DNA of 12,076 nt, taken from NCBI GenBank assembly GCA_045105075.1, contig JBGCDD010000245.1, forward strand, positions 1 to 12,076, written 5' to 3'. The stretch is from JBGCDD01 sp045105075 (GTDB lineage: Bacteria; Pseudomonadota; Alphaproteobacteria; Rhodobacterales; Rhodobacteraceae). Below the pieces are notes generated by a model, which was not told where the DNA came from, did no database searches, and saw only the letters and a program-made list of their open reading frames with translations. Each line of letters begins with the position of its first letter. Position 1 is the first letter of the stretch. This document shows positions 1 to 6,581 of this stretch, piece by piece. Both the position numbers and the translations under genes were made by a program.

Positions 1-276
1 CGCCGGACCCGGCACCGCCCCAAGCGACGTCTGCACGCGCGGTGCAAGTGTGGCCCACATCACCAAAAACTCCGCAATCGCCAGCAGCGGAACCCCCAGC
101 AAACGCCAAATTTCCCCGAACTGAGCGCGCGGGTTGTCACCTGCGGCAGCTTTGAGGATCGGCGTCAGCCACGACAGACCAAACACTCTGAACCATGCGT
201 CAGCTTTGTTGATGCGGGTAAAAAGACGCGCGCGGCGGGCCTCTTTGTCGAGGATATCTGGGTCAATCGCGGTCAT
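1..276 (-). CDS. nrtB: Nitrate ABC transporter permease NrtB, N-terminal part, cut by window edge
   Basis: The minus strand is open from an ATG at 276 to the window edge, giving 92 residues that start MTAIDPDILDKEARRARLF. A ribosome-binding sequence (GGAAG) lies about 8 bases upstream. The visible part has a charged cytoplasmic start and then one hydrophobic segment near residues 57-78 (IWRLLGVPLLAIAEFLVMW), as expected for the first membrane helix of an ABC permease with an N-terminal extension. Placement directly behind nrtA, 83 bp away, fits the usual nrtA-nrtB-nrtC order. In that family NrtB forms the inner-membrane channel that receives nitrate from NrtA. The conserved permease EAA loop would lie beyond the window, so the call rests mainly on context and general likeness. 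Confidence 0.75.
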   Translation of the reverse strand, partial: MTAIDPDILDKEARRARLFTRINKADAWFRVFGLSWLTPILKAAAGDNPRAQFGEIWRLLGVPLLAIAEFLVMWATLAPRVQTSLGAVPGPA

Positions 277-321
277 ATCGGGCTTCCAACTGCTGCTTTT
301 GAAAAAACGGGGGATCGGCCA

Positions 322-353
322 AAGCCCCCCCTCCTGTCGCGGAGAGGGGGCTT
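322..353 (-). terminator. GC-rich hairpin between nrtA and nrtB
   Basis: An inverted repeat pairs AAGCCCCC (353-346, read on the minus strand) with GGGGGCTT (329-322), plus a few interrupted pairs further in. It begins 6 bases after the nrtA stop. No proper U-run follows on the minus strand. It is therefore more likely a partial terminator or an mRNA-stabilising 3' structure than an operon end. Such hairpins after binding-protein genes often keep the binding protein in excess over the permease; applying that here is inference. Confidence 0.5.
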
Positions 354-359
354 GCGTGT

Positions 360-1730
360 TTAGCCTTGGATTTCGTTATCAATGACCGTCTGGCCGGACT
401 TCAGACCAATGGGCAGGCTGTCGATATAGGCGTTTGGAGCGCGCCCGTCGTAGGGGATTGCATCAATGATGTCGGCGGCTGGCGTTGCCGCTTTGAAACC
501 ATCGCTGTCCCATGGGAAATCCGCCTCATTCGCCATGCTTTCATCCACCAGCAGGCGTGCAGCTTCGAGATAGATATCAGGGCGGTACACCTCGGCGGCC
601 GTTTCAAAATACCACTCATCCGACATCGTCTCGGGGATCTGACCCCAACGGCGCATTTGCGTCAGATACCAGATTGCATCCGAATAGAACGGATAGGTCG
701 CATTATAGCGGAAAAACACGTTGAAATCCGGCGCTGGGCGCACGTCGCCTTTTTCGAACTCAAAGAACCCGGTCATTGAGTTGGCAATCACTTCGTAATC
801 CGCGCCGACATATTCCGGGCGCGACAACATCGTCACGGCTTCGGGACGGTTCTTGTTGTCATTGGCATCCAGCCACATGGCCGCTCTGATCAACGCCTTG
901 GTCAACGCCAGCGTGGTGTTGGGGTTTTCCTGCGCGAATTCCGCAGTGATGCCAAAGACCTTTTCGGGATTGTTCTTCCACATATCGTAGTCCGTGATCA
1001 CTGGCACACCGATGCCTTTGAAAACGGCCTGCTGGTTCCAGGGCTCGCCCACGGCGTAGCCAAAAATCGTGCCCGCTTCCATTGTGGCCGGCATCTGTGG
1101 CGGCGGCGTCACCGACAACAGCACGTCCGCTGCAATCTGCCCCGAGATATCCTGCGGGCTGTAATAACCCGGCTCCAGACCACCGGCGGCAAGCCAATAG
1201 CGAATTTCGTAGTTGTGGGTCGAAACCGGGAACACCATGCCCATGTTAAAGGGCTCGCCGCGATCCTTGTAATCCTCGACCACCGGAGCAAGAGCGCTGG
1301 CGCTGATCGGATGCTGCGGGCGACCATCGGCCATCACCGGAACATTGGGTTTCATTTCATCCCAGATTTCATTGGATACGGTGATCGCGTTCCCATTAAG
1401 ATCCATCGAAAACGGTGTGATGATATGGGCCTCTCTGCCATATCCGATCGTCGCAGCAAGCGGCTGACCCGCCAACATATGCGCGCCGTCCAGTTGGCCG
1501 CTGATCACGCCATCCAAAAGAACTTTCCAATTTGCCTGCGCCTGAAGCGTGACAAAAAGACCTTCGTCCTCAAAATAACCAAGCTTATAGGCAACAGCGA
1601 GCGGGGCCATGTCCGTCAGCTTGATAAAGCCTAATGTCAGGTCTTCCTTTTCAAGGTCCAACATCTGAGCCGAGGCTGAGGTGGCAAGGAAACTGGACGT
1701 GGCCATCAAAACCACGAGTGTTCTTCTCAT
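360..1730 (-). CDS. nrtA: Nitrate ABC transporter periplasmic substrate-binding protein (NrtA/CmpA family)
   Basis: The 456-residue product has a Sec signal peptide: MRRT, then a hydrophobic stretch, then a likely cut after SASA (residue 21). The mature protein has the NrtA/CmpA pattern: GFIKLTDMAPLAVAYKLGYF near its start, GQLDGAHMLAGQP, and AVGEPWN in the second lobe. Length is normal for NrtA. It should capture nitrate or nitrite in the periplasm and hand it to NrtB. The start at 1730 has an AAAGGA ribosome-binding sequence about 7 bases upstream. It shares the APL..A..LG and VGEPW motifs with NasS, encoded just upstream, showing common ancestry. Expression should depend on the antitermination leader at 1767-1879. 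Bicarbonate (CmpA) or cyanate are alternative ligands for the fold, but nasST next door argues for nitrate. Confidence 0.9.
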   Translation of the reverse strand: MRRTLVVLMATSSFLATSASAQMLDLEKEDLTLGFIKLTDMAPLAVAYKLGYFEDEGLFVTLQAQANWKVLLDGVISGQLDGAHMLAGQPLAATIGYGREAHIITPFSMDLNGNAITVSNEIWDEMKPNVPVMADGRPQHPISASALAPVVEDYKDRGEPFNMGMVFPVSTHNYEIRYWLAAGGLEPGYYSPQDISGQIAADVLLSVTPPPQMPATMEAGTIFGYAVGEPWNQQAVFKGIGVPVITDYDMWKNNPEKVFGITAEFAQENPNTTLALTKALIRAAMWLDANDNKNRPEAVTMLSRPEYVGADYEVIANSMTGFFEFEKGDVRPAPDFNVFFRYNATYPFYSDAIWYLTQMRRWGQIPETMSDEWYFETAAEVYRPDIYLEAARLLVDESMANEADFPWDSDGFKAATPAADIIDAIPYDGRAPNAYIDSLPIGLKSGQTVIDNEIQG

Positions 1731-1766
1731 CGTGAAATCCTTTCAAAAGCCCGCAAGGGCGAAAAC

Positions 1767-1821
1767 AAAAAAGCCGCACGTAGGGTTCACGGGGGAGGAC
1801 CGTGTTCCATACGAGCGGCTT
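1767..1821 (-). terminator. Intrinsic terminator in the nrtA leader (antitermination target)
   Basis: Read on the minus strand, AAGCCGC (1821-1815) pairs with GCGGCTT (1777-1771). After a T/T mismatch, CGTA (1813-1810) pairs with TACG (1782-1779). An inner CACGG/CCGTG pair caps the structure. Six T residues end the 3' arm (1772-1767). This is a complete intrinsic terminator about 37 bases before the nrtA ATG, so it must be bypassed for nrtA to be expressed. A second, smaller GCCC/GGGC hairpin followed by TTTT lies at 1745-1760. Confidence 0.85.
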
Positions 1822-1879
1822 TGCTCTTGGGAGGTGCGCTGACATCGTTGTCGGCGCAATTTGGTGGGCGTCTTTGCCC
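1813..1879 (-). promoter_or_regulatory. ANTAR (NasT) RNA target: three tandem hexaloop hairpins in the nrtA leader
   Basis: Three short hairpins follow one another on the minus strand, each with a six-base loop. They are GGGC-AAAGAC-GCCC (1879-1866); GCGC/GCGC plus GAC/GTC around loop AACGAT (1857-1836); and GAGC-AAAGCC-GCTC (1826-1813). Every loop has A at position 1 and G at position 4, the reported hallmark of RNA bound by ANTAR proteins. Linkers are 8 and 9 bases. The third hairpin uses bases 1821-1815, the 5' arm of the terminator, so the two cannot form together. The logical reading is that NasT, released from NasS by nitrate, stabilises the hairpins and prevents termination. The family is normally described with two hairpins, so the first may be extra or fortuitous. 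Confidence 0.8.
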
Positions 1880-1951
1880 CTTGTGGTCATGATGGGTCGT
1901 TGTGCTGAGCTAACGCAATGGATTTTCTGCGCCGCAGCAAGTTTTCATGCC

Positions 1952-1965
1952 GCAATGCAGAGGCC
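1952..1965 (-). promoter_or_regulatory. Candidate sigma-54 (-24/-12) promoter for nrtA
   Basis: The minus strand reads GGCCTCTGCATTGC here. The GG and GC dinucleotides are separated by 10 bases, the sigma-54 spacing, with GGC at -24 and TTGC at -12. The other consensus positions match only partly. A start near 1940 would give a leader of about 210 bases containing all three hairpins and the terminator. NtrC/sigma-54 control of nitrate operons is common in proteobacteria. I saw no convincing NtrC site, so this stays tentative. Confidence 0.35.
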
Positions 1966-1983
1966 GCCTAAAAATTTGGCGGC
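1963..1983 (-). terminator. Hairpin just after nasS
   Basis: A perfect 6-bp stem, GCCGCC (1983-1978) with GGCGGC (1968-1963), encloses a 9-base AT-rich loop and starts 4 bases after the nasS stop. No U-run follows on the minus strand, so it is a weak terminator or mRNA 3' end structure at best. Its 3' arm overlaps the candidate -24 element. Confidence 0.4.
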
Positions 1984-1987
1984 TTAC

Positions 1988-3121
1988 CTAGGAGAAATCA
2001 AAGGTTCTGCCATCAAAGAAGGCATCCGGCGCAAGAATCATATGTCCGCGTGTCGAAGCCACAGCCGTTTCAAACCGAAGCTCACCTTCCACTTTTTCAG
2101 ACGCGCCCGGCATGTCCGCCCCAATACCCGACAGGTTCTGGCGGTAGAGATCCGACCGAAAGCAGTTTTTCGCCTTGTTGATGCCGGCGGCGTCTGCGCC
2201 CAGCTGATGCGCAATCCACGCCGCCTGACTGCGCCACGGAAACGCGGCAGCGTGCCGGTGAAACTGCAAAAACCGCTTGATCATCACAGGAGTGGCATTC
2301 TGCCTGGGCAGGATATGGCCCGTAAGTGCCGGATCAATCAAATCCGGAGACACACTCAGGTGTTCGCTGCGGCCAAGAATTTCTACAGCAAGAGGCGTGT
2401 TCTGCGACTCGTCCAGCCAGGCAGAGGCCTGAAAAACCGCACGCATCAATCTGCGCGCCACATCGGCGTTGGTTTCCACCCAGTCATGTCGCACCGCCAA
2501 AACCTTTTCGGGTGCAAATTGCCAAACATCGCGGCCACTCATGATAAGCTGCGCGACATTTTGCTGGACTGCGACACTTCCCCAGGGCTCACCGACCCAA
2601 AACGCATCAACGAACCCGTCTGCGACCGCATCGGCCATACGGGGCGGGGGCACGGTGATTTCCTCAATCTTCAGATCGGGTGCGGCAGAGGTCCAATAGG
2701 ACAAAAGCAGGCGGTGCATCGAATAGTGAAACGGAACGCCAAAACGCAACGGCTTGCCTTTGCGCCGCACCAACGCCGCCAGGATTGCGTCTGCATTCCC
2801 AAACGGAACGGTCCCAATGTCACTGGCCAATTCATTTGAAACGCCCAAAACGGTGCCATTCACAGACAAGACCATCAACGTGTCAACCTGCGCGGGCAGC
2901 CCTCCAAACCCGATCGACATCGCAATCGGCATCGGCGACAGCATTTGCGCAGCATCCAAATGCCCCAGCGCCAGCATATCCCGCAGCGCCGACCACGACG
3001 GCTGGCGCACCAGATTGAGCGCAAGCCCCTCTTCCGAGGCGAAACCCAGTTCCTTGGCAATAACCAGCGGCGCGCAGTCCACCAAAGGCACATAGCCGCA
3101 ATTCAGTACAGTGTGGTTCAT
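1988..3121 (-). CDS. nasS: Cytoplasmic nitrate sensor NasS
   Basis: The 377-residue protein is a close structural relative of NrtA (GYVPLVDCAPLVIAKELGF; VGEPWG; a run of Y/F/W residues typical of the fold). It begins MNHTVLNCGYV with no signal peptide, so it should stay in the cytoplasm. That combination, next to an ANTAR regulator, identifies NasS. In Azotobacter, Paracoccus and Bradyrhizobium, NasS binds NasT when nitrate is absent and releases it when nitrate or nitrite binds. Its ATG (3121-3119) overlaps the nasT stop by four bases (ATGA), so the pair is translationally coupled, which fits a stoichiometric sensor-effector complex. No frameshift or odd composition is apparent. A transport role is unlikely without an export signal. 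Confidence 0.9.
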   Translation of the reverse strand: MNHTVLNCGYVPLVDCAPLVIAKELGFASEEGLALNLVRQPSWSALRDMLALGHLDAAQMLSPMPIAMSIGFGGLPAQVDTLMVLSVNGTVLGVSNELASDIGTVPFGNADAILAALVRRKGKPLRFGVPFHYSMHRLLLSYWTSAAPDLKIEEITVPPPRMADAVADGFVDAFWVGEPWGSVAVQQNVAQLIMSGRDVWQFAPEKVLAVRHDWVETNADVARRLMRAVFQASAWLDESQNTPLAVEILGRSEHLSVSPDLIDPALTGHILPRQNATPVMIKRFLQFHRHAAAFPWRSQAAWIAHQLGADAAGINKAKNCFRSDLYRQNLSGIGADMPGASEKVEGELRFETAVASTRGHMILAPDAFFDGRTFDFS

Positions 3122-3702
3122 GACAACAAGTCTGCCGCAGTCATCAGCGCCTGGGCCACGTCGATGACCTTGCGGTTTTGTCCCATCGCCGTCTTTCGCA
3201 AAAGATTATAGGCTTCGTCCTCGGAAATCCCGCGCTGGCGCATCAATATTCCCTTGGCGCGGTCAATCGTCTTGCGATCCTCCAGAGCTTGTTTGGCTGC
3301 GTCCAGTTCCGATTGCATTTGACGCATCATCTTGAAGCGCGCGATGGCTGTTTGCAGCACCGATTTGATCCGCTCCATTTTCAGCCCATCGACCACATAA
3401 GCGCTGACGCCGGCGGTCAAAGCGGCTTGGGTCAGATCATCGTCGGTTTGATCAACAAACAGCGCCACCGCCCGCTTTGATGTTTCAGTGGCGTGCGCGA
3501 TATGTTCCAGAATGTCGCGATCCGGATTGGCCAAATCGAGAAGAACAATGTCCGGCGCGAACTCACGAACCGTCCGCTCAAGTGCCGAGATATGGGCCAA
3601 AGCCTTAACGTCGGTCCAGCCCGTATCACTTAAAGCATCCACAATCTCTCGGACACGCTCTGGGTTCGGCTCGACAACGAGAATGCGCAGGTTTTGGGTC
3701 AT
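3118..3702 (-). CDS. nasT: ANTAR-domain antiterminator NasT
   Basis: The 194-residue protein has an N-terminal receiver-like domain (about residues 5-115; IVLLDL puts D56 at the phosphorylation position). A helical coiled linker (about 112-142, rich in K/R/E/Q) follows, then a C-terminal ANTAR domain (about 133-194) with the signature R..IDRAKGILM, SEDEAYNLLRK and DVAQAL. ANTAR domains bind paired RNA hairpins and suppress intrinsic terminators. The likely target is the leader of nrtA at 1813-1879. The receiver looks degenerate: the acidic pocket has only E11, and the conserved lysine is replaced by D105 (YVVDGL). Control is therefore expected through NasS binding rather than a kinase. The ribosome-binding site before the ATG at 3702 is poor. 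Its promoter should lie in 3703-3857, where I see no clear consensus. Confidence 0.92.
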   Translation of the reverse strand: MTQNLRILVVEPNPERVREIVDALSDTGWTDVKALAHISALERTVREFAPDIVLLDLANPDRDILEHIAHATETSKRAVALFVDQTDDDLTQAALTAGVSAYVVDGLKMERIKSVLQTAIARFKMMRQMQSELDAAKQALEDRKTIDRAKGILMRQRGISEDEAYNLLRKTAMGQNRKVIDVAQALMTAADLLS

Positions 3703-3857
3703 GCCGCTGTCTTTTGCAACCGCTTGGCACAGGTCAATATCAAGACAGACAGACCCCGGACATCTGCACCTTCAGAGGCGCATTAATAGGACATTTGACG
3801 TCCAACTGCCTACTTTTGTCGCGACCAGCAATACGAGCTCCCGCCAAAGGCGATGCG

Positions 3858-4334
3858 TCAGGGGTCCAGCTCGGCCGCGCCCCGCGCCGCTTTTCGCAAC
3901 AAGTCAGAGAACTGTTGCCGCTCCGTTTCGCTCAGATGCGCGAGCACCACATCCTGACGCCCCGCCAAATACGCGGCCGCCTTCTGTTGAAGCGCCCGAC
4001 CGGATGGTGTGATCTTCAGCTGGGCCTGCCTGCCATCCCGAGCATCCGGCGCGCGTTCTATGTAGCCCTCTGCGACCATCCGGTGCACGGATCGCGAAAC
4101 CGTATTGCGCGGGCGCTGCGAAATCCGCGCCACATCCTGCGCTGTCATTTGTGGAAAATGCGCAAGGCAGGCCAGCAAAACAAACTCGGCCCGGATGATG
4201 CCCAAATCGCGTTTGATCGCCCCATAAGCCGGCACAGCGATGGCCCCGGCCAAATAGGTGATCCGATAGGCTTCGGGAAATTCAACGGTGTCAAAGAGCG
4301 CGCTGAAATCCCGCTCCTGTTTGTCATTGCCCAC
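3858..4334 (-). CDS. MarR-family transcriptional regulator
   Basis: A winged helix-turn-helix core (MTAQDVARISQRPRNTVSRS, residues about 63-82 of 158) leads into a wing with the classic MarR signature DARDGRQAQLK (about 97-107). Helices on both sides would form the dimer interface. The frame could start at TTG 4403 (181 residues). That start has no ribosome-binding site and lies inside a palindrome that looks like an operator. GTG at 4334, preceded by GGGGG, gives 158 residues, a normal MarR length, and is preferred. The gene is divergent from the catabolic operon beginning at 4456 and is its obvious local regulator, probably a repressor relieved by a pathway ligand. The ligand cannot be named from sequence. 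Confidence 0.85.
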   Translation of the reverse strand: MGNDKQERDFSALFDTVEFPEAYRITYLAGAIAVPAYGAIKRDLGIIRAEFVLLACLAHFPQMTAQDVARISQRPRNTVSRSVHRMVAEGYIERAPDARDGRQAQLKITPSGRALQQKAAAYLAGRQDVVLAHLSETERQQFSDLLRKAARGAAELDP

Positions 4335-4367
4335 GCGCTTTGCCCCCAACTGCTGGTCAAATTTGAC

Positions 4368-4396
4368 TTGCCAGATCACCGTTTCACGGACATATT
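4368..4396 (+). promoter_or_regulatory. Candidate sigma-70 promoter for the PanB-like operon
   Basis: TTGCCA (4368-4373) and CATATT (4391-4396) are spaced by 17 bases on the plus strand. Transcription would begin near 4403, leaving a leader of about 53 bases before the ATG at 4456. On the minus strand another TTGCCA (4421-4416) faces it, so the regulator promoter may overlap head-on. The -10 match is imperfect. Confidence 0.35.
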
Positions 4397-4413
4397 GTTC
4401 CAAACGGAACGAT
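4394..4413 (+). promoter_or_regulatory. Palindromic operator candidate for the MarR-type regulator
   Basis: GTTCC (4397-4401) and GGAAC (4406-4410) form a perfect 5-4-5 inverted repeat. With flanking AT/AT it extends to an 8-4-8 repeat with one mismatch. It overlaps the candidate -10 and start point of the operon promoter, which suits repression by a MarR dimer. No second copy was noticed elsewhere in the window. Confidence 0.55.
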
Positions 4414-4455
4414 TATGGCAAGCCCTTTTCGACCCGTTAAGGGGGGACGCAACGC

Positions 4456-5316
4456 ATGGGCGAAGATCGCAAACGCCTGACACTACCAGACCTCGTGGCA
4501 AAGAAAATTGCAGGCGAGCGGCTGGTCATGGTGGCCGTCGGTGAGGTTCTGACCGCGACCTGGGCGGAACGCGCCGGCGTTGATATCGTGGGTGTTGGTG
4601 ACAGCCTCGGCATGACCTTGCACGGACACGAAAACACCCTGTCGATGACGGTCGATCAGATGATCATGCACACCCAGGCCGTGCGGCGCGGCGCCCCGAA
4701 CACCATGAGCATCGTCTCAATGCCCTACGGATCCTACGCGACGCCGGACATGGCCGTCACCAATGCGGTTCGGATGATGAAGGAAAGCGGTGCAGACGCG
4801 CTGAAACTTCAACTGGGCGCTCAGGGCGCACATATCATTCGCGCAGTGGCTGATGCGGGCGTGCCGATCATGAGCCACGTTGGGCTGCTGCCACATAAGG
4901 TGCATCTGCTGGGCGGTTTCAAAATGCAGGGCCGAACCGCCGAGGCGGCGATGGACATCGTTCAAAGCGCCCGAGCCATCGAGGCCGCCGGCGCCATCGG
5001 TCTGGAAATCGAGGCCATGCCCTATGAGGTTGGCCGCGCAGTTGATGACGCGGTGGGCATCTTCACCTTCTCGATTGGGGCAGGGTCGGCAGGCACGTGC
5101 CAATTGCTGAATGGGTACGACCTGCTTGGGGCCTTTGACACCTTCAAACCGAAATTCGCCAAACGCTACGCCGAGCTGGCCAAAACCGCCACGCAAGCGT
5201 TCAGGGACTATGCGGATGACGTAAGATCGGGGGGCTTTCCCGACGCCGATCACAGCTACAAGATGAAACCAGAAGAAGCGGCGCGCTTTGAGGCGCTGCT
5301 CGCCAAGGGAGGATGA
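4456..5316 (+). CDS. PanB-like aldolase (ketopantoate hydroxymethyltransferase family), divergent paralogue
   Basis: The 286-residue protein aligns along its length with PanB, a TIM barrel of the PEP/pyruvate superfamily that moves a hydroxymethyl group from methylene-tetrahydrofolate to a 2-oxo acid. Conserved blocks are VGDSLGMTLHGHENT (D49), RRGAPN, SYATP, SHVGLLPHKVHLLGGFKMQGR (H141), an E186 equivalent to the E. coli catalytic E181, and SIGAG. Against E. coli PanB, the metal-site residue D84 is S88 and E114 is Q119, while K112 is kept (K117). True PanB keeps these acids, so a different reaction or metal site is likely. A strong AGGGGGG ribosome-binding site precedes ATG 4456. It is first in an operon with an oxygenase and a CoA-ester lyase, a catabolic setting rather than panBC. 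Automatic annotation would probably call it panB; I would not. Confidence 0.85.
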   Translation: MGEDRKRLTLPDLVAKKIAGERLVMVAVGEVLTATWAERAGVDIVGVGDSLGMTLHGHENTLSMTVDQMIMHTQAVRRGAPNTMSIVSMPYGSYATPDMAVTNAVRMMKESGADALKLQLGAQGAHIIRAVADAGVPIMSHVGLLPHKVHLLGGFKMQGRTAEAAMDIVQSARAIEAAGAIGLEIEAMPYEVGRAVDDAVGIFTFSIGAGSAGTCQLLNGYDLLGAFDTFKPKFAKRYAELAKTATQAFRDYADDVRSGGFPDADHSYKMKPEEAARFEALLAKGG

Positions 5317-5317
5317 C

Positions 5318-6403
5318 ATGGACGGAAATGAACCACTGACGGCCACTGGTCAGCGCATTCCCAACGGGATGCTTCAAGACAACGCCCCGCGCAACATGTG
5401 GTGGGTCGCAGCCCACGCCCGCGAGGTCACGACCAAGCCTCTGGCCCGTTGGATTCTGGAAACGCCTGTGGTGCTGTACCGCTTGGCGGATGGCACGCCG
5501 GCCGCCCTTTATGACCGCTGTCCGCACCGGTGGGCGCCGCTGTCCGAGGGCCATGTTTCGGGCGATAAAATCGTCTGCCCCTACCACGGGATGGAATTCA
5601 ACACCGACGGTCTTTGCACCAAGGCACCGACCCAACACATGAAGCCAAAGCGGGCCGAAATTCCCTCCTTTGCCGTGCGCGAAGCCGGGGCATTTATCTG
5701 GATCTGGATGGGCGATCAGGGGGCGATTGACTGTGATCCGCCCGAGGTTGGCTATCAAACCGATCCCGGCTGGTCGTTTCTGGATGGCTATTACGAAGTT
5801 GCGGCCAATTGGGTGCTGATCCGCGAAAACGTGCTGGACCTGACCCACATCGCCTTTCTGCACAAAAACACCTTCAAGCAAAACGATTGGGTCACACCGC
5901 CCGATTGCTACATGGACGGCGAGACGGTTTGCTACGAACAGGACTTTGATCTTGCCCCGCTTTCGCCGCTGTTTTGCGCTGGTATGGGCCTGCCAGAGGA
6001 CAAGCCGATCAAACGCACACAGAAAGGCCGGATGCCCAGCCTCGCGATCTCGTTTTCCGACTGGATCGTGCATGATCCGGTCCCCGACCAAGGCCACCGC
6101 GCCGATTTTATCATGCGCGGGTGCCACATCGTGACCCCGGCGCAACGCGGGCGCACGCACTACTTCTGGGGGGCCGCTTTTGACGTTCCCGAGATTTCTC
6201 AAGACGTCGCAGACAAGACCAAGGCCAGCATTGTCGCCGCCTTTGACGAAGACAAGCACCTGCTTGAAATCATGCAAAAACAGATCGCCGCCGATCCGCG
6301 CGGATTGGATTACCTCGAGGTCACGCTTGGCGCAGATGGTGCCGGAATTTTCGTGCGCCAGATCCTAAACAAGAAACTCGACCAAGAAGGGCGTGGGCTC
6401 TGA
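5318..6403 (+). CDS. Rieske non-haem iron oxygenase, alpha subunit (VanA-like demethylase/hydroxylase group)
   Basis: The 361-residue protein has an N-terminal Rieske [2Fe-2S] domain with CPH (C68, H70) and CPYH (C87, H90), then a catalytic domain with NVLDLTHIAFLH. In that segment D174 is the likely bridging aspartate and H177/H182 bind the mononuclear iron. The FDEDK segment near 309-313 (D312) probably gives the third ligand. Length and layout match the VanA-type single-component-alpha group, which demethylates or hydroxylates small substrates. ATG 5318 was chosen over 5288 because GGGAGG sits 5 bases upstream and it follows the PanB-like stop (5316) by one base. No ferredoxin or reductase gene is in the window, so electrons must come from a partner encoded elsewhere. 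The substrate cannot be read from sequence. Confidence 0.92.
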   Translation: MDGNEPLTATGQRIPNGMLQDNAPRNMWWVAAHAREVTTKPLARWILETPVVLYRLADGTPAALYDRCPHRWAPLSEGHVSGDKIVCPYHGMEFNTDGLCTKAPTQHMKPKRAEIPSFAVREAGAFIWIWMGDQGAIDCDPPEVGYQTDPGWSFLDGYYEVAANWVLIRENVLDLTHIAFLHKNTFKQNDWVTPPDCYMDGETVCYEQDFDLAPLSPLFCAGMGLPEDKPIKRTQKGRMPSLAISFSDWIVHDPVPDQGHRADFIMRGCHIVTPAQRGRTHYFWGAAFDVPEISQDVADKTKASIVAAFDEDKHLLEIMQKQIAADPRGLDYLEVTLGADGAGIFVRQILNKKLDQEGRGL

Positions 6404-6581
6404 CGGCCCCGGCTGCGTGGGCCCCGCACACGGCCACAGGTGCCCAGCACATGAACGTTACAACCGCCCAGATGTCGCTCACCGTGCGCATGCGCCGCTC
6501 GCCAGTCAGGGGCCAAAAGCCTATGATCTTGCCGCGCGCGAGGCCATCGTGAAAGAGAAATTCTGGGGAAAACAAAAATGA
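6393..6581 (+). CDS. Possible small coupled ORF (62 codons), unknown function
   Basis: A GTG-started frame fills the 174-bp gap between the oxygenase and the lyase. It overlaps the oxygenase end by 11 bp and the lyase start by 4 bp (ATGA), the geometry of translational coupling. The C-terminal half (AYDLAAREAIVKEKFWGKQK) looks like genuine helical protein with normal codon use. The N-terminal half is rich in Gly, Pro and His with two cysteines (GCVGPAHGHRCPAH), which could bind metal or be non-coding chance. AGAAGG lies very close to the GTG, and a second GTG is at 6417. I recognise no family. A decayed remnant of a longer gene is the alternative. Confidence 0.35.
   Translation: MGSDGPGCVGPAHGHRCPAHERYNRPDVAHRAHAPLASQGPKAYDLAAREAIVKEKFWGKQK

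Noticed and set aside
1802..2839. Long plus-strand open frame (345 codons) opposite nasS
   Set aside because: It is the complement of a clear NasS frame and its leader. The translation is low-complexity, rich in Arg, His and Pro, and has no recognisable domain.
3789..3803. GGAC-N7-GTCC inverted repeat upstream of nasT
   Set aside because: The arms are only 4 bp, with no matching second site and no promoter alignment, so it is within chance expectation.
5201..6277. Minus-strand open frame of 358 codons over the Rieske gene
   Set aside because: The plus strand carries all Rieske and iron-site motifs with a good start. The minus frame is an antisense shadow common in GC-rich genes.
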